Shown: piece by piece, positions 31,692 to 40,558 of the stretch
Numbering within the stretch: position 1 is the first letter of the stretch
How the letters are laid out: every line of letters begins with the position of its first letter
From: Catalinimonas alkaloidigena
GTDB lineage: Bacteria > Bacteroidota > Bacteroidia > Cytophagales > Cyclobacteriaceae
DNA: 64,000 nt
Reading direction: 5' to 3'
NCBI RefSeq assembly: GCF_029504655.1
Contig: NZ_JAQFIL010000001.1
Location: forward strand, 2,485,001 to 2,549,000
Translations under genes and position numbers: made by a program
The notes under the pieces: generated by a model
Seen by the model: the letters and a program-made list of their open reading frames with translations, nothing else
Database searches by the model: none
Told to the model about the DNA's origin: nothing

Positions 31692-33038
31692 TTATAGCCT
31701 TGTAGCTCTAGGTTTTAGATCTGTTAAAGTACCAATTTTTACAGGCTCACCGCTTTCTACGCTGTTACGGGCAGCCACACCCAGTAACACTGACATCGCA
31801 CCATCTCTTGAGCCGGCAGACTGACGGTAGGGGTCAGCCATATCAGGATTTTTGAAGATTTTGTCTTTCAGGCGCGTATCTCCACCTCCGTGCCCACCTC
31901 CTGCGTGAGGAATCTGGATCAGCTCAGTATCACCAAAGTTTTTGGTGAGGCGTAGCTCATCATAATCTTTCATTTCCCAGGGTTGAGATTCCTGAATCCA
32001 GGCTTCCAGGCGGCCTCCTGTACCATTGAATGCTATGCGGTAGCCTTCATAGGGCGAATAGGTGGTAAGTGAGTAGCTAACCTGTACGTCATTGGCATAA
32101 CGAATGGATGCTGCCATCTTATCGTAGATGTTTACATCTTTGCGGAAGAGACAATTGTCGCGTATGTAGCCATCATATTCTTCATTGGCTACATAAAGGT
32201 TCATGTAATGCTCGTTTTTAGTGATGTCCCAATAAAAGTTACAATCGTCTTTATGTTCACAGGTTCTACACTTTGGACCACGGAATTCGTTGTTTAATCC
32301 ATAATGCTCAAGTTTTCCGTACGCAAATACTTCTTCAGGTTCGGACTCCAGCCACCAGTTTAACAGATCAAAGTGGTGTGTAGCTTTATGAACGAGTAGG
32401 GTACCACTATGCTCTCTTTCACCGTGCCAACGGCGGAAATATGAAGCGCCATGGTCAGTATTGAGGTACCAGTGAAAATCTACAGATGTAACATCACCAA
32501 TTTCACCCTTCCGAATGAGTTCATACATTCGCTGGCGGTGGGGAGAATAGCGATAATTGAAAGTAACCGTGACATTTTTGCCGGTACTTCTTTCAGCATC
32601 CAGAATTGCCTGTACCTTGCGCTCATCTGTTGTCATGGGCTTTTCAGTGATGATATCCGCGCCCATTTCCATTCCTTTAATAATAAATTCGTGGTGCGTG
32701 GCATCTACGGTAGTAACGATGAGCGCTTCGGGTTTTTGCTCCGTCATCATTTGTTCAAAATCAGTGTAGGTTTTACAATCCACACCAATGTATTTTTTAC
32801 CGTAGGCCAGGCGGCCGGGATTAGTATCACATAAACCAACGAACTCTACATTGTCTTTGTACTCCTCTGCAACGCTCTTACCCCACATACTGATACCTCT
32901 TACGCCAGTACCTACCAGCGCTATTCTCATTTTAGCTTTAGGTCTGCCGAAAGCAGAAAAACTTGGAGCCATCATAGTACCTGCCATCGCAGCGCCGGTG
33001 GTGGCCAGAAACTGCCTTCTATTCGTATTCTTTTCCAT
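31692..33038 (-). CDS. Tat-exported Gfo/Idh/MocA-family oxidoreductase
   Basis: The start at 33038 gives a Tat signal (NRRQFLATTGAAMAGTMMA) on a 448-residue protein. The Rossmann domain has IALVGTGVRGISMWG, and the family motif EKPMTTDERKVQAI supplies the catalytic lysine. A GPKCRTCEHKDDCNFYWD cysteine segment in the C-terminal half is typical of the Tat-exported members. These enzymes act on sugars or sugar acids with a tightly bound NAD(P). Divergent sulfatase and nearby TonB receptor genes suggest glycan use. The longer start at 33059 is less likely. Confidence 0.9.
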   Translation of the reverse strand: MEKNTNRRQFLATTGAAMAGTMMAPSFSAFGRPKAKMRIALVGTGVRGISMWGKSVAEEYKDNVEFVGLCDTNPGRLAYGKKYIGVDCKTYTDFEQMMTEQKPEALIVTTVDATHHEFIIKGMEMGADIITEKPMTTDERKVQAILDAERSTGKNVTVTFNYRYSPHRQRMYELIRKGEIGDVTSVDFHWYLNTDHGASYFRRWHGEREHSGTLLVHKATHHFDLLNWWLESEPEEVFAYGKLEHYGLNNEFRGPKCRTCEHKDDCNFYWDITKNEHYMNLYVANEEYDGYIRDNCLFRKDVNIYDKMAASIRYANDVQVSYSLTTYSPYEGYRIAFNGTGGRLEAWIQESQPWEMKDYDELRLTKNFGDTELIQIPHAGGGHGGGDTRLKDKIFKNPDMADPYRQSAGSRDGAMSVLLGVAARNSVESGEPVKIGTLTDLKPRATRL

Positions 33039-33238
33039 ACTTAGGTTGTCGTTAAACATATAAAATTTTTAAGGTCAAATGAAGTTGCAATCTTTATACT
33101 TACTCAACTGAGACAAGCTAGAAAACTTAAATTTTCATCAAAAAAATAGATTGAAACATTGATTTTGCTGTTAATTTAATGGTTTTTAACTAAAATGCTG
33201 AAGATTCAGCAAATAAGTTAAGCACCAAAACTTAAAAA

Positions 33239-34702
33239 ATGAAACCGATTACATTAAAAGCTATTTTTATTGAAAAATTTATTTTAGTCAGGCTGCTTTT
33301 TAGTTGTACGCTCATGTTGCTCACAGCCTGTGACACCAGAGAAGGTGAGCAGCTTCCGCCAAATGTAATCGTGTTCTTGGTAGATGACCTGGGCTGGTCT
33401 GATTTAGGGTGTTATGGAAGTGATCTGCATGAGACGCCAAATATCGACAGACTTGCGAACATGGGTGTAAAGTTCACAAATGCCTATTCGGCATGCACTG
33501 TATGTTCACCTACCCGGGCTGCGATTATGACCGCAAAGTATCCGGCCCGCCTCAATATTACGGACTGGATTGCAGGAAGCATTAATGAATATGGGAAAGT
33601 TAAAGTCCCGGATTGGCAAAAGTTTTTACCGCTAGAGGAAGAGACAATTGCTGAATATCTTAAGAATAAAGGTTATCAAACCGCACATGTAGGTAAATGG
33701 CATCTTGGTGAAGACTCAATTTACTATCCTCAGTACCAGGGTTTTGATGTAAATATCGCTGGCTATAGCAAAGGCTCACCCCCTTCCTATTTTTACCCCT
33801 ATGTCAGACCCGGCAGAGAACCCATCCCATACCTGGAAGGGGGTGAAGCAGGTGAATATTTAACTGATAGATTAACCGAAGAAGCGCTGACTTTCATCAA
33901 ACAAAATCAGAAGGAACCCTTTTTCCTTAATTTTGATCATTATTCCGTCCATACCCCCATACAGGGTAAAGATAGTTTGACAGCATATTATGAAGAAAAG
34001 GTGCAGCAAGATTTTATACATAACAATCCTGAATATGCCGCGATGGTGAGTAGCACCGATCAAAGTCTGGGACGAATTGTAGATGCATTAGATAGTATGG
34101 ATATTCTTGATAATACCATCATCTTTTTTACCAGTGATAATGGTGGTTTGATTCTCTGGGACATCACCTCAAATGCTCCCTTACGTTCCGGAAAAGGTTC
34201 TCCTTACGAAGGGGGGACCAGGGTGCCCATGATTGTTAAACCTGCTGGAACATTTGAAGGGGGAACAGAAGTAGATGAGCCGGTAATTTCTATGGATATA
34301 TTTGCTACGGTCAGAGACCTGTTTAAAGACAATGAAGTTGAAGAGGGATATCATGACGGACAAAGTATACTACCGCTTTTAGAGCAGAGAGAGGAGTCGT
34401 TATCCAGAGATGCCCTCTACTGGCATTATCCTCATCATCATGAGGGAGGCTCGCACCCGCATAGTTCTATTAGAGAAGGAGATTATAAGCTAATAGAGTT
34501 TCATGAAGACGGTCATCTTGCGCTTTATCATCTCACTGACGACATAGGAGAAACGAATGACCTGAGCAGCGAAATGCCGGAGCGTACTCAGGCAATGTAT
34601 CAAAAGCTTCAAAAATGGAAAGAAGAAGTGCAGGCCCAGATGCCATTACCCAATCCGGACTATGATTCAATCAGGGCCAAAGAATATTATCCGACCTGGT
34701 AA
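33239..34702 (+). CDS. Type I sulfatase, lipoprotein
   Basis: This 487-residue protein has a lipoprotein signal with lipobox LTAC near residue 31 and a sulfatase domain: NVIVFLVDDLGWSDLGCYG holds metal-binding aspartates, and CSPTRAAIMTAKYPAR is the CxPxR motif in which the cysteine becomes formylglycine. Later FFTSDNGGLILWD and GGTRVPMIVKPAG complete the site. It removes sulfate from a sulfated glycan at the cell surface or periplasm. No sulfatase-maturing enzyme is in the window. It diverges from the Gfo/Idh/MocA gene by about 200 bp. Confidence 0.92.
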   Translation: MKPITLKAIFIEKFILVRLLFSCTLMLLTACDTREGEQLPPNVIVFLVDDLGWSDLGCYGSDLHETPNIDRLANMGVKFTNAYSACTVCSPTRAAIMTAKYPARLNITDWIAGSINEYGKVKVPDWQKFLPLEEETIAEYLKNKGYQTAHVGKWHLGEDSIYYPQYQGFDVNIAGYSKGSPPSYFYPYVRPGREPIPYLEGGEAGEYLTDRLTEEALTFIKQNQKEPFFLNFDHYSVHTPIQGKDSLTAYYEEKVQQDFIHNNPEYAAMVSSTDQSLGRIVDALDSMDILDNTIIFFTSDNGGLILWDITSNAPLRSGKGSPYEGGTRVPMIVKPAGTFEGGTEVDEPVISMDIFATVRDLFKDNEVEEGYHDGQSILPLLEQREESLSRDALYWHYPHHHEGGSHPHSSIREGDYKLIEFHEDGHLALYHLTDDIGETNDLSSEMPERTQAMYQKLQKWKEEVQAQMPLPNPDYDSIRAKEYYPTW

Positions 34703-34705
34703 GAG

Positions 34706-37066
34706 TTAGAAATCAACGATAATCCCTAGTGTGGGTAAAGCTGAACTGTTATCAGTACCTGCTACCTGAATCAGACGCTCAGGAACCAAAATTTGTCCTT
34801 CGTCAGATCGCTCCAGCGTGTAAGTGGGTGCATTAGGTAAATTACTACCCAACACATTGGTTACTTCAAGGAATAGATTAAATGTCCAGTTACTAAAGTT
34901 CCACTTTTTGTCCACTCTGATATCTGCCTGCTTGTAAGCACTCAGTCTTACTTCACCTAGCTGATCATACTCAAAGATGAAAGTAGGATATGTATCTAGT
35001 GAATTATCCAAATCTACCGGAGGGTAGGGGGTAGGGCCCAGGTAACGCACTCTGAGACCAATCTCCCAGTTATTAGGGAGTTTGTATCCTCCGGTAAAGG
35101 TGAGCAGATGCCGGTTGTCCCAGATTGAGGGTGAATATTCGTCACTGTTCAAACCTGTAAACTCGCTCCAGTATAGTGTATAAGCGAGTATACCATAGAA
35201 GTTACTGGTAAGTTTTTGTTGTAATAGAAATTCCATACCATAACTTCTTCCCAGACCCACACTAGCAATATCTTCATTGCCCAGCACTTCAAAATCACCC
35301 CCTAAATTGGCTAATGAAACACCATTACGCATAGACACCGGATAGTTTTCATACTTTTTATAAAATCCTTCCAGGGTAAGGCGCGTGGATTTTCTGGGTA
35401 AAAATTCCAGCCCGGTAACCAGATGATCACTTTGAATATATTCGCTGTCCTTATTGGCATAATTTCCGTCATTATCCTTATAGCCAAGAATAGTGTAGGG
35501 GGGGATTTTGAAATAACGCCCTACTGACGCATTAAGTGTCCAGCGGGGTGCTACGCTATAAGCCAGAGACATTCTGGGTGAAAGTGTATTGATGAAGTTC
35601 ATGCCCTCATCCAGAAATGTGTTTCCGTCAACCCTAAATCCAAATGATGGAGTCAGCCTTTCTCCAAAAAAAGGTTTAGATACCTGTCCAAAAATACCGA
35701 AGCGATAAAACGATGTGTTTGTCTCATAGTTGAGCTCATTGACAGCATCAGTTGTATTATTAGTATATCGAGAATATTGTGCCAATACACCACTGCTGAT
35801 CGTCCAGTCACCAGTGAAGTTGGTCATCTCAAACCGGAATTTATTTTCATCTTCTTCAGATTCATTGCTGAAGAGAATTCCCTGCTGATTGACATTATCT
35901 TCGTATTGGGTAAAAGTATTATTGAGGATGTTTCCACTTAAGGTAGCTCTGAAGAATCCATTGCCTCCTCTCAGGCGATGCCGCCAGCTCAGCCCGATAG
36001 TGCTGGTCCATTGCTGAATTACCGGTACCTGATCCAGCGTTGCTTGTTGTTCCAAGCTATAGTCTTCCGGAGAGTTGATCTGAAAATCATCTATGGAGCC
36101 TACGCCAATGAGGTTCAGCTCATTTCTGTCATCTATCTTATGGTTTACTTTGTATTGATAATCCCAGTAATCCGGCAGAAAGGGCAGGCCGATAACTTTA
36201 AACAAAAATTGTAAATATGATCGCCTTACTGAGGTGATAAAGGTAGTCCTGGCCAGTTCCCCTTCATCAGGTTTGACCAAAGGCCCTTCAAACGTAAAAG
36301 CTGCCTCACTGGCACTGACCCTGATGTTTGCTCTTCTTTCTTTTGCGTTGCCGTTTCTCTGATCAAACTGTAAAACTCCGGAAAGCACATTATCATATTG
36401 TGCAGCAAAAGAACTGGTACTTAGGGTAACGCCTTCTATAAATGAAACATTTAACAAACCTACCGGACCACCCGCACTTCCCTGGGTGGCAAAGTGATTG
36501 ATATTTGGGATTTCCACTCCATCCAGATAATATACATTTTCGTTGGGTGCCCCTCCTCGTATGATCACATCATTTCTAAAGCCTACTGAGCCGGAAACCC
36601 CCGGTAGAGATTGCACTACTTTTGCAATATCATTATTACCTCCCGGATAAGTAGCGATTTCTTCCTGCGATAAGCGTTGAATGGAATTGGGTGTCTCAGT
36701 AAGCTTTTCAAAAGGACTGGCCTCTACGATTACTTCGCTCAGCTCATCCACCGTTTCGTTCAGTTCAAAGTTAAGTTCAGGATTGCCCCCTGAACGAACA
36801 ATTATATTGTAGCGGGTAAGGGATTGATAGCCCACATAAGAAGCGGATACATTATAGCTTTGGGTAGGTATGTTATTGATTGTATAGTAGCCATTTACGT
36901 CGGTAGTTCCTCCCAGATCTGTGTTTTCAAGTTTGATAGTTACCCCGATCAGTGGTTCTTCTGTTTTAGCATCTATTACAAATCCGCTCAATTGCCCGCT
37001 GCTTTGTGCCATTAGATGGTATGAAATGAAAAAAGGCGCAAGCAGAATTGGTATAAATATCTTCAT
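34706..37066 (-). CDS. TonB-dependent receptor with regulatory-like domain
   Basis: This 786-residue outer-membrane protein has a signal peptide, an N-terminal carboxypeptidase-regulatory-like domain (SGFVIDAKTEEPLIGVTIKLENTDLGG), a plug domain (NSIQRLSQEEIATYPGGNNDIAKVVQSLPGV and IIRGGAPNENVYYLDGVEIPNINHF) and a long beta barrel ending in LPTLGIIVDF. It lacks the SusC hallmark and has no SusD neighbour. It imports a siderophore, vitamin, peptide or oligosaccharide using TonB energy. It is convergent with the sulfatase gene (4 bases between stops) and divergent from a MarR gene. Confidence 0.9.
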   Translation of the reverse strand: MKIFIPILLAPFFISYHLMAQSSGQLSGFVIDAKTEEPLIGVTIKLENTDLGGTTDVNGYYTINNIPTQSYNVSASYVGYQSLTRYNIIVRSGGNPELNFELNETVDELSEVIVEASPFEKLTETPNSIQRLSQEEIATYPGGNNDIAKVVQSLPGVSGSVGFRNDVIIRGGAPNENVYYLDGVEIPNINHFATQGSAGGPVGLLNVSFIEGVTLSTSSFAAQYDNVLSGVLQFDQRNGNAKERRANIRVSASEAAFTFEGPLVKPDEGELARTTFITSVRRSYLQFLFKVIGLPFLPDYWDYQYKVNHKIDDRNELNLIGVGSIDDFQINSPEDYSLEQQATLDQVPVIQQWTSTIGLSWRHRLRGGNGFFRATLSGNILNNTFTQYEDNVNQQGILFSNESEEDENKFRFEMTNFTGDWTISSGVLAQYSRYTNNTTDAVNELNYETNTSFYRFGIFGQVSKPFFGERLTPSFGFRVDGNTFLDEGMNFINTLSPRMSLAYSVAPRWTLNASVGRYFKIPPYTILGYKDNDGNYANKDSEYIQSDHLVTGLEFLPRKSTRLTLEGFYKKYENYPVSMRNGVSLANLGGDFEVLGNEDIASVGLGRSYGMEFLLQQKLTSNFYGILAYTLYWSEFTGLNSDEYSPSIWDNRHLLTFTGGYKLPNNWEIGLRVRYLGPTPYPPVDLDNSLDTYPTFIFEYDQLGEVRLSAYKQADIRVDKKWNFSNWTFNLFLEVTNVLGSNLPNAPTYTLERSDEGQILVPERLIQVAGTDNSSALPTLGIIVDF

Positions 37067-37146
37067 CGCAAAGAATTTGCTACAAATACGTATTAATTTT
37101 ATTACAATATTGTTATACCTTTTTCTATCCTATTTGTTCAGTAATT

Positions 37147-37812
37147 ATGGGAAAAGAAACAGAAAAAATATTGCAACTACTGAATTACTGGCAAGCGTTC
37201 ACACGGCAGAATGAGGGGGATATATTTTCATTTGCTAAGTGGCTTACTAAAATAGCAGAAGAGCAGGAGCAAAAAGTTGAAAATGATAGTTCAAGAGATT
37301 CTCCTTCGCAGAAATATATACATCATACCTACTCTATTGATGATCAGCTCACATTACTATGGGGCCGTCTGATCAGGTATACACATTTATGGTCACGGAA
37401 AGCACTTCAAAATTTGCATATCAATTCAGTAGAAGAATATGGCTTATTGAAGTCAGTTCAATTATTGAAAAAAGCCAGGAAATCTGAATTGATAAAATTC
37501 AGCTTACTTGAGAGTACTACATGCTTTGAAATGATCAAAAGGCTTGAAAAGGCCGGCTACCTTAGAGAAACTGTTGATACGCTAGATAAACGATCCCGAC
37601 TCGTCTCACTAACAGCAAAAGGGAAAAAAACTATTGTTGATGCGGATTTACAAATGAAAAAACTATCCAATCTTTTGATGGGCGATTTAGACGAAGTGCA
37701 AAAACACGAGCTATTGGAGATGCTCAGGCAGCTCAATGTATTTCACGAAAACCTTTATCAGGCTGATAAAAACGCATCATTGGATGATATGCTTAATCAA
37801 AAGCAACGCTAA
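37147..37812 (+). CDS. MarR-family transcription regulator
   Basis: A 221-residue protein with a 70-residue N-terminal extension and a winged-helix MarR domain: INSVEEYGLLKSVQLLKKARKSELIKFSLLESTTCFEMIKRLEKAGYLRETVDTLDKRSRLVSLTAKGKK, whose DKRSRLVSLT wing is typical. The extension is unlike most MarR proteins, which start close to the first helix. It diverges from the TonB receptor with 80 bp between starts, so it may regulate that gene. Confidence 0.85.
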   Translation: MGKETEKILQLLNYWQAFTRQNEGDIFSFAKWLTKIAEEQEQKVENDSSRDSPSQKYIHHTYSIDDQLTLLWGRLIRYTHLWSRKALQNLHINSVEEYGLLKSVQLLKKARKSELIKFSLLESTTCFEMIKRLEKAGYLRETVDTLDKRSRLVSLTAKGKKTIVDADLQMKKLSNLLMGDLDEVQKHELLEMLRQLNVFHENLYQADKNASLDDMLNQKQR

Positions 37813-37888
37813 GCGGAAGTATCTTGAGGTATACCAAACTCTGTGCTGTTTCTACTGTTAAGATTATATAATCAAACTTTTTAATCTT

Positions 37889-38110
37889 ATGAAAATTACA
37901 GGAATTGTTTTTTTGGTAATCGGTTTTTTGGCACTGGCCTACTTAGTTTTTGACTTGTTTGATCCCAACGGAAGAAATGAAGTTTTGCCGTTTTTAAGTC
38001 AAACCTGGTCGGCTATTCTCGCTAGCTTTCTGCTAGGAGCAGGCGCAGCATTGCTCGTTGCATCTCAGCCAAAATATAGAAGTAAAAACAAAGAAAAGAT
38101 TAACTCTTAA
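37889..38110 (+). CDS. Small two-helix membrane protein
   Basis: A 73-residue protein with two membrane helices (ITGIVFLVIGFLALAYLVF and SAILASFLLGAGAALLVA) and a lysine-rich cytosolic tail. No family is assigned. It ends inside the last codons of the convergent crtW gene (11-bp overlap). Confidence 0.65.
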   Translation: MKITGIVFLVIGFLALAYLVFDLFDPNGRNEVLPFLSQTWSAILASFLLGAGAALLVASQPKYRSKNKEKINS

Positions 38111-38789
38111 TCATTTTTTCTTTCTCTTTATACAATCGCCACCAGGGCACGCCCGGGGCATTGTGGTGTTCATAATGGTATCCGAAAAAATAGCAGCTCA
38201 CAAAAGCCCATACATGGTTTTTTGCCTGAGTAGATGAGTGGTGTTTATTGTTTTTTATGCCTCTATGGGGTAAATACGTGCCAAAATAGAAGAGTTGCAG
38301 AGTAGCTAAGATTGAAGGTAATATATAAAAAAGGATTACATTGGGTTTTGGGAAAGCAAGCAGTAAAAGCTCATAAGTAGCTGCCATCAAAAGTATTTGC
38401 CAGAGACTTACATATTCCAGCGCAAACTTGATGTACCAGCTAAGGAAATTTCCCTTGTGATAGTCGGGATCCTTTTCAGTAGCTACGAAACGATGGTGCA
38501 AATGATGTTTGGGAAATAATTTACGGTATGAGTTAAACGCAAACATACCTGCTGCTATTTTCCCCAGGGTATCATTTACTTTTTTGTGCTTTGAGACCGC
38601 TCCGTGCATAGCATCATGAGCGGTGATGAATAATCCAGTGTAGAGATGAGCCTGGATCAGCATAAAAAGGTAAGTGAACGGATTTTTCCAGCTTACTTCA
38701 AAAAAGTGAAGAAGACAGAATAAGCTTATAAACCACATAAAAATGATAGACAAACTTATGAATACACCTTTTTCACGATACCAAACCAT
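38100..38789 (-). CDS. crtW: Beta-carotene ketolase CrtW
   Basis: This 229-residue membrane di-iron enzyme has three histidine boxes: HDAMH (58-62), HHLHH (95-99) and HYEHH near residue 205 in FFGYHYEHHNAPGVPWWRL, the CrtW signature. It adds a 4-keto group to a beta-ionone ring. It is the last gene of the minus-strand carotenoid operon, six bases after ispH. With CrtZ it would produce 3-hydroxy-4-keto rings. Confidence 0.88.
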   Translation of the reverse strand: MVWYREKGVFISLSIIFMWFISLFCLLHFFEVSWKNPFTYLFMLIQAHLYTGLFITAHDAMHGAVSKHKKVNDTLGKIAAGMFAFNSYRKLFPKHHLHHRFVATEKDPDYHKGNFLSWYIKFALEYVSLWQILLMAATYELLLLAFPKPNVILFYILPSILATLQLFYFGTYLPHRGIKNNKHHSSTQAKNHVWAFVSCYFFGYHYEHHNAPGVPWWRLYKEKEKMIKS

Positions 38790-38796
38790 ACCTGTT

Positions 38797-39642
38797 TTAT
38801 AGACTTAACAATTTTACTTTCACTTCTTCCATGAGCCACATTGGTGTTGAAGTAGCGCCACAGATGCCTACTGAGTTGGTGGTGGTAAACCAATCAGGGT
38901 CAATCTCCTGTTTGCTGGAAATAAAATAAGTGTTAGGGTTTCTATCTTTGCACACACCATATAATACTTTCCCATTGGAAGATTTTGTCCCTGATACAAA
39001 TAAAATGACATCATAGTTGCCAGCAAAATCTCTTAGTTCTTTATCCCGATTAGATACTTGCCGACATATGGTATCATTTGCATTTACTTCAATTCCAGCA
39101 TCACGAAGTGTACTGGTGATTTCGTAAAATTTATCTGTACTTTTAGTAGTTTGGCTGTATAAGGTAAGGTTCCTCGGCAGGTCAGCTATGTTCAACTCAT
39201 TGATATCCTGAAAAACGATAGCTTCCTGTTCGGTTTGCCCCAATAAGCCTTCCACTTCAGCATGTCCGTGTTTTCCGTATATATAAATTTTTTCATGCTT
39301 ATCGTAACTGTTTCGGATACGGTTTTGAAGTTTTAGCACAACTGGGCAGGATGCATCAATTAACTCCAGCTTATTCTCCAGTGCGATCCGGTAAGTAGAT
39401 GGAGGTTCACCATGCGCCCTGATCAGAACTTTTTCATTATGTAAATTTCTAAGTGCATCATGGTTAATTATCTTAAGCCCTTTTTTTTCCAGGCGACGAA
39501 CCTCTTCATCATTGTGAACGATATCTCCTAAACAGTACAAATGCTGATACTCATTTAGAATGTCTTCAGCCATTTCAATAGCGTAAACGACGCCAAAGCA
39601 AAAGCCTGAATTCTGATCAATATCTACTTTGAGATGTAACAT
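38797..39642 (-). CDS. ispH: 4-hydroxy-3-methylbut-2-enyl diphosphate reductase
   Basis: A 281-residue IspH (LytB) that converts HMBPP to IPP and DMAPP in the MEP pathway. The three cluster cysteines lie in SGFCFGV, IDASCPVV and GICGAT; the HxGHAEV motif (GKHGHAEVEG) and the SSN motif (GTKSSNG) are present. Placement between crtB and crtW suggests that isoprenoid supply is co-regulated with pigment synthesis. It is shorter than E. coli IspH (316), as is usual in this phylum. Confidence 0.93.
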   Translation of the reverse strand: MLHLKVDIDQNSGFCFGVVYAIEMAEDILNEYQHLYCLGDIVHNDEEVRRLEKKGLKIINHDALRNLHNEKVLIRAHGEPPSTYRIALENKLELIDASCPVVLKLQNRIRNSYDKHEKIYIYGKHGHAEVEGLLGQTEQEAIVFQDINELNIADLPRNLTLYSQTTKSTDKFYEITSTLRDAGIEVNANDTICRQVSNRDKELRDFAGNYDVILFVSGTKSSNGKVLYGVCKDRNPNTYFISSKQEIDPDWFTTTNSVGICGATSTPMWLMEEVKVKLLSL

Positions 39643-39691
39643 GACTTATTACTGTTTACTTGAGAACAACAAAAAAATCTTACTTTTAGGT

Positions 39692-40525
39692 CTAATAATA
39701 GTTGAAACGAGCTCTGAAATAAGTGCTTACCAGCAGTGCAAACTTCTGATTGTCTGGTATCCTTATTCTTTGCTCAGCAATTTTATCAGCGGAACAGTTC
39801 TTTATTTTCTTGAACAAATTCAGATAATAGATATATGCCAGATAGACACCAAGTTTAGCACCATTGGGCAGCTTCAGGATTCCTCTATAGGCTGCATCAA
39901 AATCATCTTGTATATCTTTTTCAATATCACATTTGGCATTTGTAGAAAATGTACTGAAATCCACTCCCGGAAAATAGACTCTGCCTCTCTCAACATAATC
40001 AGATTTGATATCCCTTAGGAAGTTTACTTTCTGAAAAGCTGAACCTAATCTTCTGGCAGGATCTTTTAGCTGTTCATAAAGTGCTTTATTGCCTTCACAA
40101 AAAACACGGAGACACATCAGGCCAACGACCTCAGCTGACCCATAAATGTATTCTTCATATTTATGATCATTGTAATTCTGCATGTATAGATCCATCTCCA
40201 TACTCCTCAGGAAAGCTTCAATCAGCTCATTCTCTATCAAATACTCATTCACAACATTTTGAAAAGCATGGATTACCGGGTTCAGACTTATGCCTTCTTC
40301 TATAGCCTGAAAAGTTTCATGACTGAACCTATCTAAAAGCGTCTTTTTATCATGAGCATGAAAAGTGTCAACAATTTCATCAGCATACCTTACAAATCCA
40401 TAGATGGCATAAATTGGATAATGGAAGCGCTTATGTAGAGTTTTTATACCGAGGGTAAAAGAAGTACTGTAATGTTCGGTAATAACTTTACTACATTTAA
40501 ATGTTGTCAAGTCAAAGAGGGTCAT
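39692..40525 (-). CDS. crtB: Phytoene synthase CrtB
   Basis: A 277-residue head-to-head prenyl synthase. The first aspartate-rich motif is YGFVRYADEIVDTF, the second is NFLRDIKSDYVERGRVYFP, both binding the diphosphate through magnesium. It condenses two GGPP molecules to phytoene. The gene follows crtI with 33 bases between them. Confidence 0.93.
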   Translation of the reverse strand: MTLFDLTTFKCSKVITEHYSTSFTLGIKTLHKRFHYPIYAIYGFVRYADEIVDTFHAHDKKTLLDRFSHETFQAIEEGISLNPVIHAFQNVVNEYLIENELIEAFLRSMEMDLYMQNYNDHKYEEYIYGSAEVVGLMCLRVFCEGNKALYEQLKDPARRLGSAFQKVNFLRDIKSDYVERGRVYFPGVDFSTFSTNAKCDIEKDIQDDFDAAYRGILKLPNGAKLGVYLAYIYYLNLFKKIKNCSADKIAEQRIRIPDNQKFALLVSTYFRARFNYY

Positions 40526-40558
40526 AAATATTGGGCATATTGTTTACTTAAATATAGT

